NCBI GenBank assembly: GCA_035761045.1
Contig: DASTRU010000239.1
Coordinates: 1-24,113 of the forward strand
From: DASTRU01 sp035761045
GTDB taxonomy: Bacteria; Pseudomonadota; Gammaproteobacteria; Burkholderiales; Burkholderiaceae_E
Length of the DNA: 24,113 bases
Direction of reading: 5' to 3'
The notes beneath the pieces were generated by a model, which worked only from the letters and a program-made list of their open reading frames with translations, made no database searches and was not told the DNA's origin. Below are positions 1 to 7,251 of the stretch, piece after piece (positions within the stretch are counted from its first letter, which is position 1; every line of letters begins with the position of its first letter). A program made the position numbers and the translations under genes.

Positions 1-526
1 GATGGGCATCTTCTACGACTACATTCCGCACGAACACGTCAAGCTGATTGGCGTTGAAGCCGCCGGGGAAGGTCTTACGACGATGAGGCACGCGGCGTCG
101 TTGCAAAAAGGCATTCCGGGCGTCTTGCATGGCAACCGCACGTATTTGCTTCAAGACGAAAACGGCCAGATCGCCGAAACGCATTCCTTGAGTGCCGGGC
201 TCGACTATCCGGGCGTCGGTCCGGAGCACGCGTGGTTGAAGGATTCGGGCCGCGCCGAATACGTAGGCGCCACCGACGAGGAAGCGCTCAAGGCGTTTCA
301 CGATTGTTGTCGCATCGAGGGCATCATCCCCGCGCTCGAATCAAGCCATGCCTTGGCGCATGCCGCTCGGTTGGCGCCCACGATGGCGAAAGACAAAATT
401 TTGTTGGTCAATTTGAGCGGGCGCGGCGATAAGGATTTGCACATCGTCTCCGAAGCCAGCGGCTTGGAGTTTTACTGCCGCGCGAGTTGTCGCGAAGCCA
501 GCATCGCGTTCAAGAAGGATCATTGA
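1..526 (+). CDS. trpB: Tryptophan synthase beta chain, C-terminal part (5' truncated by window edge)
   Basis: TrpB is the PLP enzyme that condenses indole with serine to give tryptophan, working as an alpha2-beta2 complex in the cytoplasm. The visible 174 residues begin at the internal MGIFYDYI segment of the family and continue through IGVEAAGEG, the HGNRTYLLQD segment, HSLSAGLDYPGVGPEH and the C-terminal LVNLSGRGDKD phosphate-binding region. The first ATG seen is internal and is not the true start, so roughly the first half of the protein lies outside the window. Its TGA stop overlaps the trpA ATG by one base, which indicates translational coupling of the two subunits. The assignment is secure by family motifs and by the neighbouring trpA. 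Confidence 0.97.
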   Translation, partial: MGIFYDYIPHEHVKLIGVEAAGEGLTTMRHAASLQKGIPGVLHGNRTYLLQDENGQIAETHSLSAGLDYPGVGPEHAWLKDSGRAEYVGATDEEALKAFHDCCRIEGIIPALESSHALAHAARLAPTMAKDKILLVNLSGRGDKDLHIVSEASGLEFYCRASCREASIAFKKDH

Positions 527-1344
527 TGTCTCGCATTTCCGCTCGCTTTGGCGCGTTGAGCCAGCAAGGACGCAAGGGGCTTATTCCATACATCTGCGCG
601 GGTGATCCATCGCCCGAGCTGACCGTGCCGCTCATGCATGCGCTCGCGCGCGCCGGGGCCGACGTTATTGAGCTTGGCGTTCCGTTTTCCGACCCGATGG
701 CCGACGGCCCCGTGATTCAACGCGCGAGTGAACGCGCGATTCGCCATGGCGTGGGGCTTACGCAAGTGCTCGCGTTCGTCGCGAAATTTCGCGCGACGGA
801 TTCGCGCACGCCCGTGGTGTTGATGGGCTACGCGAATCCCATCGAGCGCATGGGCAAGCAGGCTTTCGCCAACGCGGCGCGCGAGGCGGGCGTGGACGGC
901 GTGCTTGTTGTTGATTACCCGCCCGAGGAATGCGAAGACTTCGCGCAGGCGATGCGCGCGGCGGACATCGATCCAATCTTTTTGCTGGCGCCCACGTCCA
1001 CGCACGAGCGCATCGAGCATGTCGCGCGTCACGCGGCGGGTTATGTGTACTACGTGAGTCTCAAGGGCATCACCGGGGCGGGGCACTTGGATGTCGCAAG
1101 CGTCGCGCAGCGGCTTCCCATGATCAAGGCTCGCGCCAATGTCCCCGTGGGCGTGGGGTTTGGCATTCGCGACGCGGCGAGTGCGCGCGCGGTGGCCGAG
1201 GTGGCCGATGCGGTGGTCATCGGCTCGCGCATCATTCAAGAGCTCGAAAGCGTGCCGGCCGAACAAGCGGTCGAACGCGTCGAATCGTTCGTGCGCGAAA
1301 TTCGCGCCGCGATCGACGCGATCACCGTTTCGCAGCCGGCCTGA
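526..1344 (+). CDS. trpA: Tryptophan synthase alpha chain
   Basis: TrpA cleaves indole-3-glycerol phosphate to indole and glyceraldehyde-3-phosphate and channels indole to TrpB. The start is the ATG inside TGATG, where it overlaps the trpB stop; this gives 272 residues, close to the usual family length. An upstream TTG at 487 is in frame but lies inside trpB and is unlikely. Visible family motifs are GLIPYICAGDP near the N-terminus, ELGVPFSDPMADGPVIQ with the catalytic Glu and Asp region, PVVLMGYANP, GVLVVDYPPEE, FLLAPTST, YYVSLKGITG and VGVGFGIRD. The next gene, accD, begins about 20 bases after the stop. All catalytic motifs look intact. Confidence 0.97.
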   Translation: MSRISARFGALSQQGRKGLIPYICAGDPSPELTVPLMHALARAGADVIELGVPFSDPMADGPVIQRASERAIRHGVGLTQVLAFVAKFRATDSRTPVVLMGYANPIERMGKQAFANAAREAGVDGVLVVDYPPEECEDFAQAMRAADIDPIFLLAPTSTHERIEHVARHAAGYVYYVSLKGITGAGHLDVASVAQRLPMIKARANVPVGVGFGIRDAASARAVAEVADAVVIGSRIIQELESVPAEQAVERVESFVREIRAAIDAITVSQPA

Positions 1345-1366
1345 TGACTAACCAAAGGACTCCAAG

Positions 1367-2245
1367 ATGAGCTGGATCGACAAACTCCTGCCTCCGCGCA
1401 TCAAACAACAATCCTCCGAAGGCGCGCAGGGCAAGCGCGTCCCCGAAGGCTTGTGGCTCAAATGCCCGAATTGCGAAGCGGTGTTGTATCGGACCGATCT
1501 CGTGCAGAACTTGCAGGTCTGTCCAAAGTGCGATCACCACATGCGCATTCGCGCACGCGAACGGTTGGACGCGTTGTTGGACGCCGAAGGCCGTTACGAA
1601 ATCGGCCAGGAAGTCGTGCCGATCGACGCGCTCAAGTTCGTCGACAGCAAAAAATATCCGCAGCGCATTCAAGAAGCGATGGCGAGTTCGGATGAAACCG
1701 ACGCGCTCGTCGTCATGGGCGGCGCCATCATGACGATTCCCGTCGTGACCGCATGTTTTGAATTCGAGTTCATGGGCGGCTCGATGGGCTCCGTCGTCGG
1801 CGAACGTTTCGTACGTGGAGTGCGGACCGCTCTCGAACAAAAAACGCCGTTCATCTGCATGACCGCGACCGGCGGCGCGCGCATGCAAGAAGGCTTGCTT
1901 TCGCTCATGCAAATGGCCAAGACGACCACGGCCATCGCGGAATTAGGCGCGCGTAAATTGCCCTTCATTAGCGTGCTGACCGATCCGACCATGGGCGGCG
2001 TATCGGCAAGCTTTGCCTTCATGGGCGACGTGGTGATCGCCGAACCGAAAGCGTTGATCGGATTCGCGGGCCCGCGCGTTATTGAACAAACCGTGCGCGA
2101 GAAATTGCCCGAAGGATTCCAGCGCTCGGAATTCCTGCTCGAAAAAGGCGCGATCGACATGATCGTGGACCGCCGGCAGATGCGCGAGGAAATCGCAAAG
2201 CTGCTCGCGCTGCTTTCCAATCAGCCCGCCGATGCAGTCGCTTAG
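1367..2245 (+). CDS. accD: Acetyl-CoA carboxylase carboxyltransferase subunit beta
   Basis: AccD is the beta subunit of the carboxyltransferase half of acetyl-CoA carboxylase and, with AccA, transfers CO2 from biotin to acetyl-CoA to give malonyl-CoA for fatty acid synthesis. The 292 residues start with MSWIDKLLPP and carry the N-terminal zinc ribbon, with cysteines C33, C36, C52 and C55. The crotonase-fold carboxyltransferase domain follows, with FMGGSMGSVVGERF, TATGGARMQEG, LTDPTMGGVSASFA and GFAGPRVIEQT. An AAAGGA ribosome binding site precedes the ATG. The 3' end overlaps folC by 14 bases. Placement between trpA and folC matches the conserved proteobacterial cluster. Confidence 0.97.
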   Translation: MSWIDKLLPPRIKQQSSEGAQGKRVPEGLWLKCPNCEAVLYRTDLVQNLQVCPKCDHHMRIRARERLDALLDAEGRYEIGQEVVPIDALKFVDSKKYPQRIQEAMASSDETDALVVMGGAIMTIPVVTACFEFEFMGGSMGSVVGERFVRGVRTALEQKTPFICMTATGGARMQEGLLSLMQMAKTTTAIAELGARKLPFISVLTDPTMGGVSASFAFMGDVVIAEPKALIGFAGPRVIEQTVREKLPEGFQRSEFLLEKGAIDMIVDRRQMREEIAKLLALLSNQPADAVA

Positions 2246-3536
2246 TGAATGGCTTGAGTACCTCGAGGCCATCCATCCGCATGAGATGGAGTTCGGCCTC
2301 GATCGCGTCACCACCGTCAAGAATCGCTTAGGCATTGAATTCGAATGTCCGGTGTTCATTGTCGGCGGCACGAACGGCAAGGGCAGCACCTGCGCGTTTT
2401 TGGAAAGCATCCTGCTGCAAGCAGGGTACAAGGTGGGGTTGCATACCTCGCCGCATCTCGTGCGGTTCAACGAACGCGCGCGACTCAATGGACAGTCCGT
2501 CGATGACGACGCCTTGCTCGAACATTTCGAGGCGGTGGAGGCCGCGCGCCGCGCGGATGGCATACCCGTCTCGCTTTCGTACTTCGAGTTCTCGCTCCTC
2601 GTCATCTTGCGACTGTTTCAGCATGCGCGACTCGATGCCGTCATCCTCGAAGTAGGACTCGGCGGGCGCTTGGACGCGGTCAATTGCATCGACGCCGATT
2701 GTTCAATCATCACGAGCATCGATCTCGATCACACCGAATATTTAGGCGATACGCGCGAGAAGATTGGCTGGGAGAAGGCGCACATCTTTCGCACTGGTCG
2801 CCCCGCGATTTGCAGCGATCCACAACCTCCGCAAACCGTTATCGATTACGCACGCGAGATCAACGCCGATCTAAGATTGTTTGGGCGCGACTTTAATTAC
2901 GCCGCGCAAAAGGGCCCGAACAATTGGCAGCAATGGGGATTTAGAGGCCATACCCTACGCTTGTCTGGACTGGCCTACCCTGCGTTGCGTGGCGCGAATC
3001 AACTGCTTAACGCGAGCGCCGCACTCGCGGCGCTCGATGCCTTGCGCGATCGGTTGCCGATCACGCACCAAGCCGTGCGCAATGGGTTTGCACTGGTCGA
3101 CTTACCCGGCCGTTTTCAAACGCTGCCGGGGCGGCCGACCATCGTGCTCGACGTGGCGCATAACCCGCACGCGGCCGCGGCCCTGGCCGACAACCTCGAC
3201 CACATGGGCTTTCATCCATACACCTGGGCGGTGTTTGGTTGCATGAAGGACAAGGACATCGCGGGCGTCGTGCGGCATATGAAAGACCGTATCGACCATT
3301 GGATCGTTACCGACTTACCCACGCCACGCGCGGCGCGCGCCGTGGATATTGAACGCGTACTGCGGGAGGCCGGCGTGCAAGACGATGCCGATCACAGCGT
3401 ATTAACGCGCGAAAACGCGGCGTCGGCCTTCAATTACGCACGAGAACACGCGGGTGAGAATGATAGAATCGTTGTGTTCGGGTCTTTCGTGACAGTCGGC
3501 GGCGTCATGCAAGCGTTGGCACGACAGCCGCGCTAA
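2232..3536 (+). CDS. folC: Bifunctional folylpolyglutamate synthase / dihydrofolate synthase
   Basis: FolC joins dihydropteroate to glutamate and then adds further glutamates to reduced folates, an ATP-dependent ligase of the Mur ligase superfamily. The 434-residue protein has the P-loop VGGTNGKGST at residues 44-53 (Lys50), then HTSPHLVRFNERAR, an EVGLGGRLDAVN segment and SIDLDHTEYLG, which are folate- and Mg-binding regions. The C-terminal domain carries LDVAHNPHAAAAL. The ATG lies inside the end of accD, so translation is probably coupled. Length is typical for the bacterial bifunctional enzyme. Symbol and function are secure; whether both activities are retained is inferred from family membership. 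Confidence 0.96.
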   Translation: MQSLSEWLEYLEAIHPHEMEFGLDRVTTVKNRLGIEFECPVFIVGGTNGKGSTCAFLESILLQAGYKVGLHTSPHLVRFNERARLNGQSVDDDALLEHFEAVEAARRADGIPVSLSYFEFSLLVILRLFQHARLDAVILEVGLGGRLDAVNCIDADCSIITSIDLDHTEYLGDTREKIGWEKAHIFRTGRPAICSDPQPPQTVIDYAREINADLRLFGRDFNYAAQKGPNNWQQWGFRGHTLRLSGLAYPALRGANQLLNASAALAALDALRDRLPITHQAVRNGFALVDLPGRFQTLPGRPTIVLDVAHNPHAAAALADNLDHMGFHPYTWAVFGCMKDKDIAGVVRHMKDRIDHWIVTDLPTPRAARAVDIERVLREAGVQDDADHSVLTRENAASAFNYAREHAGENDRIVVFGSFVTVGGVMQALARQPR

Positions 3537-3578
3537 ACGTTCGCGACTCCTCCATCGTCGAACCTTCCATGGGCACTC

Positions 3579-4292
3579 ATGGCGATCTTCAAGTCGGGCC
3601 GTACCGACAATTCTCGTGACGACACAGATGTCGTTCGGCGTAGTGCTCGCAGTACTACCGATCCTTCCCTTGCACTTAAACGCAAAGCGCGACAACGCCT
3701 GATTGGCGCGATGGTGATCGCCTTGGGCGCGGTCATCGTGTTGCCCATGCTGCTCGATGCCGAGCCACGGCCCGTCTCGCAAGACATTCCTATTTCGATT
3801 CCGTCGAAAGACACGCCTAAATCCTCCGCGAACAAAAGCGCGTCGAACACCGCGAGCGCGACCGCGAAAGTGGAATCGCCTAAGCCGGAAATTCCTAAAA
3901 CGGAACTTGCCAAACCGGCCCCAGTGACTGAGCCGCCAAGCATTGCGCGAAGCGAGGCAAAGCCACCGGAAGCGCCTAAGGAATCCACCGCCACCAAAGA
4001 TGACGCGAATAAAGCGCTTGCCTTGTTGGAAGCGCGCCCAACGGAAAACACGTCGAAGTCGGGCAAGTACGCGGTTCAGGTCGGCGCATTTAGCAGCGAA
4101 GACAAGGCTAAGGAATTGCAAGCGCGACTTAAGGGCGTGGGTGTTCCAACCTACGTCGAGCGCGCCAAAACGTCGTCGGGCGAGCGAGTTCGCCTGCGCG
4201 CGGGTCCGTTCGCGTCGCGCGAGGCCGCCGAAGCCGCCCGCGCCAAAATCAATGCTCATGGCGCCGCCGGTGCTGTTTTGGTCACCTTGTGA
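3579..4292 (+). CDS. dedD: SPOR-domain membrane-anchored protein (DedD-like)
   Basis: This 237-residue protein has a basic cytoplasmic N-terminus, one membrane segment at about residues 43-61 (IGAMVIALGAVIVLPML), a long Lys/Pro/Ser/Ala-rich linker to about residue 160, and a C-terminal SPOR domain (YAVQVGAFSSEDKAKELQ through the RVRLRAGPF segment). SPOR domains bind denuded peptidoglycan glycan strands at the division septum, so the protein probably acts in the periplasm during cell division, tethered to the inner membrane. The position between folC and cvpA matches dedD in many proteobacteria. The linker contains short imperfect PK-x-E/P repeats. The stop overlaps the GTG start of the next gene. 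The link to septation is inferred from the domain. Confidence 0.88.
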   Translation: MAIFKSGRTDNSRDDTDVVRRSARSTTDPSLALKRKARQRLIGAMVIALGAVIVLPMLLDAEPRPVSQDIPISIPSKDTPKSSANKSASNTASATAKVESPKPEIPKTELAKPAPVTEPPSIARSEAKPPEAPKESTATKDDANKALALLEARPTENTSKSGKYAVQVGAFSSEDKAKELQARLKGVGVPTYVERAKTSSGERVRLRAGPFASREAAEAARAKINAHGAAGAVLVTL

Positions 4293-4774
4293 ACTCGATC
4301 GACGTGGCGGTATTGGTGGTGGTTGGAGTGTCGACGTTGATCGCGGGTTGGCGCGGGTTGGTGCGATCGCTGTTCTCGTTGATCGGTTGGGTGTCGGCGT
4401 TCGCGCTTGCCTTCGTGCTGGGCGCATGGGCCACGAATTTAATGCCCATCGAATGGTCGACTCCCACGCGGGTTCTGTTGGGTTACGGTGCCGTATTCGT
4501 GGTGGTGTTGGTATTGGTTGGCTTGGTGGGGCGCGCTTTGGGCCGGCTCGTGCAACTCGTGGGGCTCGGCGGGGTCGATCGCTTCTTGGGGGCCGCGTTT
4601 GGATTCGCGCGCGGCGTACTGGTGATCGTGGCGATGATGTTCATTATTGCGCTCACCCCGCTTGCAAACCATCACGCGCTCAATGAATCTTTGTTGTTGC
4701 CGTGGATTTCCCGATTCGTGCAACACCTCGCACCTTCGGGGCCACTAAGAAAGCCCGACCTCGTCGAAGCTTAG
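4289..4774 (+). CDS. cvpA: CvpA family membrane protein
   Basis: The 161-residue protein is an integral membrane protein with about four hydrophobic segments: residues 4-20, 25-47, 64-84 and 100-125. It has the family pattern of an N-terminal NSIDVAVLVVVGVS, GWRGLVRSLFSLIGW and a glycine-rich GVDRFLGAAFGFARG loop. CvpA was named for its requirement in colicin V production; its general role, including envelope maintenance, is poorly defined. The start is GTG, overlapping the dedD stop as GTGA, so the gene is probably translationally coupled. It is followed after 12 bases by purF, the usual partner in proteobacteria. Confidence 0.92.
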   Translation: MNSIDVAVLVVVGVSTLIAGWRGLVRSLFSLIGWVSAFALAFVLGAWATNLMPIEWSTPTRVLLGYGAVFVVVLVLVGLVGRALGRLVQLVGLGGVDRFLGAAFGFARGVLVIVAMMFIIALTPLANHHALNESLLLPWISRFVQHLAPSGPLRKPDLVEA

Positions 4775-4786
4775 GAGTTTTTATTC

Positions 4787-6304
4787 ATGTGTGGAATTGT
4801 TGGTCTCGTCGCAAAGACGCCTGTTAACCAGATGCTGTACGACAGCTTGATGCTGCTTCAGCACCGTGGGCAAGACGCGGCGGGCATCGCCACCGGCGCG
4901 GGGCCGGCCTTCAATATGTGGAAGGGCAACGGCCTGGTGCGCGAGATCTTCCGCACGCGCAATATGCGCAACCTCACGGGCAACGTCGGCATTGCCCATG
5001 TGCGATATCCCACCGCCGGCTCGGCGATGAATCCGGAGGAAGCGCAACCGTTTTACGTCAACGCGCCGTTTGGGCTGACGCTTGGGCATAACGGCAATTT
5101 GACGAACACGGCGCAACTCAAGAACGAGATGTTTCGCAAGGATCGGCGGCACATCAATACCAATTCGGATTCCGAGGTGTTGCTCAACGTGCTCGCGCAT
5201 GAACTGCAAGAAGCCACGAGCTCGTTCACGCTTGATCCCGCTACGATTTTCAATGCCGTCGCGGGTCTGCATCGTCGGGTGCGTGGCGCGTACGCGTGTG
5301 TCGCGCATATCGCGGGTCACGGCATTTTGGCGTTTCGCGATCCGTTTGGTATTCGCCCCTTGTGTTACGGCATCAATGAAACCGACGAGGGCACTGAATA
5401 CTTAGTCGCGAGCGAATCCGTCGCGCTTGAAGGCATGGGGTTTAAGTTCGTGCGCGACGTGGCGCCAGGCGAGGCGGTGTTCATCGACCTGGACGGCAAC
5501 TTCTACGCGCAACAATGCGCGGACGACCCCTCGCTCAACCCGTGCATCTTCGAGCACGTGTACTTCGCGCGGCCCGATTCCATCATGGACGGCGTAAGCG
5601 TCTACAGCGCGCGCTTGCGCATGGGCGAGTATTTGGCCGAGAAGGTTGCGCGCGAGTTTCGCAGCGGCGACATCGATGTCGTGATGCCAATTCCCGATAC
5701 CTCGCGGCCCGCGGCCATGCAGCTCGCGATGAAACTTGGCCTCGATTTTCGCGAAGGCTTTTTTAAGAACCGGTATGTCGGCCGCACCTTCATCATGCCC
5801 GGCCAATCAATGCGCCGTAAAAGCGTGCGTCAAAAACTAAGTACTCTGCCAACGGAATTCAAAGGCAAGAACGTGTTGTTGGTGGACGATTCCATCGTGC
5901 GCGGCACGACGTCGCGCGAGATCGTGCACATGGCGCGCGAGTCGGGCGCCAACAAGGTCATCTTCGCCTCGGCGGCTCCGCCGGTGCGTTACCCGAATGT
6001 GTACGGCATCGACATGCCCACGCGCAGCGAACTTATCGCGCACAACCGCAGCGATGAAGAAATCCGCCGCATGATCGAGGCCGACGGCCTGGTGTACCAA
6101 GACATCGAAGCAATGAAGCAGTCGGTGCGCGACATCAATCCGCGTTTGTCGAACTTCGAGGCGAGTTGTTTCGATGGGGTTTACATCACGGGCGATGTCG
6201 ATCCCGCCTACCTCGATGCGCTAGAAGCCGCGCGCAACGCGCCAAGTCAAGGCGACAGCGAAGGCCGCTCGCAACTTAATCTGAATCTCGCCTCAGCCGA
6301 GTAA
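4787..6304 (+). CDS. purF: Amidophosphoribosyltransferase
   Basis: PurF catalyses the first committed step of purine synthesis, converting PRPP and glutamine to phosphoribosylamine. The 505-residue protein begins MCGIVG; after removal of Met the exposed Cys2 is the glutamine-hydrolysing nucleophile, so this start is certain. The class II glutaminase domain shows LLQHRGQDAAGI, HVRYPTAG and LGHNGNLTN. The phosphoribosyltransferase domain shows VMPIPDTSRPAA, KNRYVGRTFI and the PRPP loop VLLVDDSIVRGTTS with Asp367-Asp368. An AGGAG ribosome binding site precedes the ATG. The C-terminal 30 residues are polar and low in conservation, ending in LNLNLAS. Confidence 0.98.
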   Translation: MCGIVGLVAKTPVNQMLYDSLMLLQHRGQDAAGIATGAGPAFNMWKGNGLVREIFRTRNMRNLTGNVGIAHVRYPTAGSAMNPEEAQPFYVNAPFGLTLGHNGNLTNTAQLKNEMFRKDRRHINTNSDSEVLLNVLAHELQEATSSFTLDPATIFNAVAGLHRRVRGAYACVAHIAGHGILAFRDPFGIRPLCYGINETDEGTEYLVASESVALEGMGFKFVRDVAPGEAVFIDLDGNFYAQQCADDPSLNPCIFEHVYFARPDSIMDGVSVYSARLRMGEYLAEKVAREFRSGDIDVVMPIPDTSRPAAMQLAMKLGLDFREGFFKNRYVGRTFIMPGQSMRRKSVRQKLSTLPTEFKGKNVLLVDDSIVRGTTSREIVHMARESGANKVIFASAAPPVRYPNVYGIDMPTRSELIAHNRSDEEIRRMIEADGLVYQDIEAMKQSVRDINPRLSNFEASCFDGVYITGDVDPAYLDALEAARNAPSQGDSEGRSQLNLNLASAE

Positions 6305-6327
6305 TGTCGACACCATAGCGGCACATC

Positions 6328-6369
6328 GGTTGCCAAGGAAGGCGTATGGATACGCTTTCCTCGGCAACC
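6328..6369 (+). promoter_or_regulatory. 42-base near-perfect inverted repeat enclosing the RBS and start codon of the endonuclease III-like gene
   Basis: Positions 6328-6347 pair with 6350-6369. Eighteen of 20 positions are Watson-Crick, one (6341/6356) is G-U in RNA and one (6335/6362) is a mismatch. The left arm contains the AAGGAAGG ribosome binding site at 6335-6342, and the ATG at 6346-6348 sits at the apex. In mRNA the hairpin would hide both translation signals. It is followed by only three T residues, so it is a poor intrinsic terminator, though partial termination after purF cannot be excluded. Regulatory function is inferred; the symmetry is directly visible. Confidence 0.75.
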
Positions 6370-7092
6370 TTTATCGATAGTCCAGCATTACCGCCGCGTG
6401 AAAAAGTCTTGCGGCTGCATGCAATCTTGTGCGGTGAGTATGGTTGTCCCATCGCTTACTTTCATCATCTAGATCCGTTAAGCGAACTGGTGTCCGCGCT
6501 GCTGTCGCATCGCACGCTCAATCGCGATTCGGCGCGTGCCTTTCGTGAGCTACGTCAGCGCTTCATTGATTGGTCCGCCGTGCGCGACGCGCCGCTGGCC
6601 GAGGTGCAAGACGCCATCAGCCCATGCACATGGCCCGAGCAAAAAGCGCCACGGCTACAACACGTGCTCAAGCTCATTACCGAGCGTCGTGGCGAGCTCT
6701 CGCTCGATTTCCTAAAAGATTTACCGGTCGCCAACGCGCGGGCCTGGTTGGAAGAATTGCCCGGAGTCGGTCCTAAAACCAGTGCGGCCGTGCTTTCGTT
6801 TAGCGAGTTACGCGGCGCGGCCTTGCCGGTTGATAGTCATCATCATCGCGTGGCGATTCGTACCGGCTTGATTCCAGCCGATCTCGCGGTCGGCCCGTCG
6901 CACGCCGTGCTCGAACGATTGCTGCCCGGGAGTTGGGATGCCCAACAGATTTATGACCATCACCAAGTGCTTATGCGCCACGGGCAGCGCGTGTGTTTCG
7001 CGCGCAAGCCCGCGTGTCATCGTTGCGTGGTGATGGCCTTATGTCCCGAAGGGCAAGCGCGTTTGAATGGTGCGTCAAGCGCCGACATTTGA
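6346..7092 (+). CDS. Endonuclease III-like DNA glycosylase (HhH-GPD, 4Fe-4S)
   Basis: This 248-residue protein matches the endonuclease III (Nth) architecture, base-excision enzymes that remove oxidised pyrimidines and nick abasic sites. It has LLSHRTLNRDS in the position of the Nth helix LSAQTTD, the helix-hairpin-helix LPGVGPKTSAAVL with the presumed catalytic Lys144, and VDSHHHRVAIRTG with Asp163. A C-terminal cluster motif has Cys217, Cys224, Cys227 and Cys233 in the exact CX6CX2CX5C spacing of the Nth 4Fe-4S loop. The N-terminus is about 20 residues longer than standard Nth, and several normally conserved residues differ, so this may be a divergent paralogue with another substrate. The start is supported by AAGGAAGG but is buried in the 42-base inverted repeat described separately. 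Confidence 0.88.
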   Translation: MDTLSSATFIDSPALPPREKVLRLHAILCGEYGCPIAYFHHLDPLSELVSALLSHRTLNRDSARAFRELRQRFIDWSAVRDAPLAEVQDAISPCTWPEQKAPRLQHVLKLITERRGELSLDFLKDLPVANARAWLEELPGVGPKTSAAVLSFSELRGAALPVDSHHHRVAIRTGLIPADLAVGPSHAVLERLLPGSWDAQQIYDHHQVLMRHGQRVCFARKPACHRCVVMALCPEGQARLNGASSADI

Positions 7093-7118
7093 CGCTACCC
7101 GAGGCACTGCGGTCTAAT
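7089..7118 (+). promoter_or_regulatory. Candidate sigma-70 promoter for metZ leader
   Basis: TTGACG at 7089-7094 and TCTAAT at 7113-7118 are separated by 18 bases. TCTAAT matches the -10 consensus at five of six positions. Transcription would begin near 7125, exactly at the 5' strand of helix P1 of the riboswitch-like aptamer. The -35 box overlaps the stop codon of the upstream gene. Confidence 0.6.
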
Positions 7119-7124
7119 CCTCGG

Positions 7125-7193
7125 GCGCCGATTTGAGTGTCAGCTTGCGGGCGCGGCCGTATCTAACAAACGGCTAATAAATGCCGCTAAAGC
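7125..7193 (+). ncRNA. SAM-II-like (metA/SAM-alpha) riboswitch aptamer
   Basis: SAM-II riboswitches sense S-adenosylmethionine upstream of methionine genes. Helix P1 forms from GCGCC (7125-7129) and GGCGC (7150-7154). The loop between them reads GATTTGA then GCTTGC, the family hallmark, with one spacer base before the P1 3' strand as in the known class. Two candidate 3' pseudoknot strands follow, GGCTAAT near 7172-7178 and GCTAAAG at 7186-7192. A GCCGT/ACGGC hairpin lies between P1 and these strands, so the connector is longer than usual. Position directly before metZ and after a promoter supports the call. The exact pseudoknot pairing could not be settled by eye. Confidence 0.68.
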
Positions 7194-7202
7194 GCGCCGT
7201 GG

Positions 7203-7240
7203 ACCCGTTCCGGCTCGCTTGCCGAAACGGGTTTTCTTTT
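7203..7240 (+). terminator. Intrinsic terminator / attenuator before metZ
   Basis: CCCGTT-C-CGGC (7204-7214) pairs with GCCG-A-AACGGG (7221-7231) with a single internal C/A mismatch and a six-base loop. It is followed by TTTTCTTTTT. It lies between the SAM-II-like aptamer and the metZ ribosome binding site, which suggests SAM-dependent transcription termination. Confidence 0.75.
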
Positions 7241-7251
7241 TGGAGATTTAT

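Noticed and set aside
520..1266. Minus-strand open frame opposite trpA
   Set aside because: His/Arg-rich shadow with no family motif; trpA accounts for the DNA.
3402..4427. Long minus-strand open frame (341 codons) opposite folC, dedD and cvpA
   Set aside because: Arg-rich, low-complexity product that is the antisense image of GC-biased coding sequence; dedD and cvpA on the + strand have clear domains.
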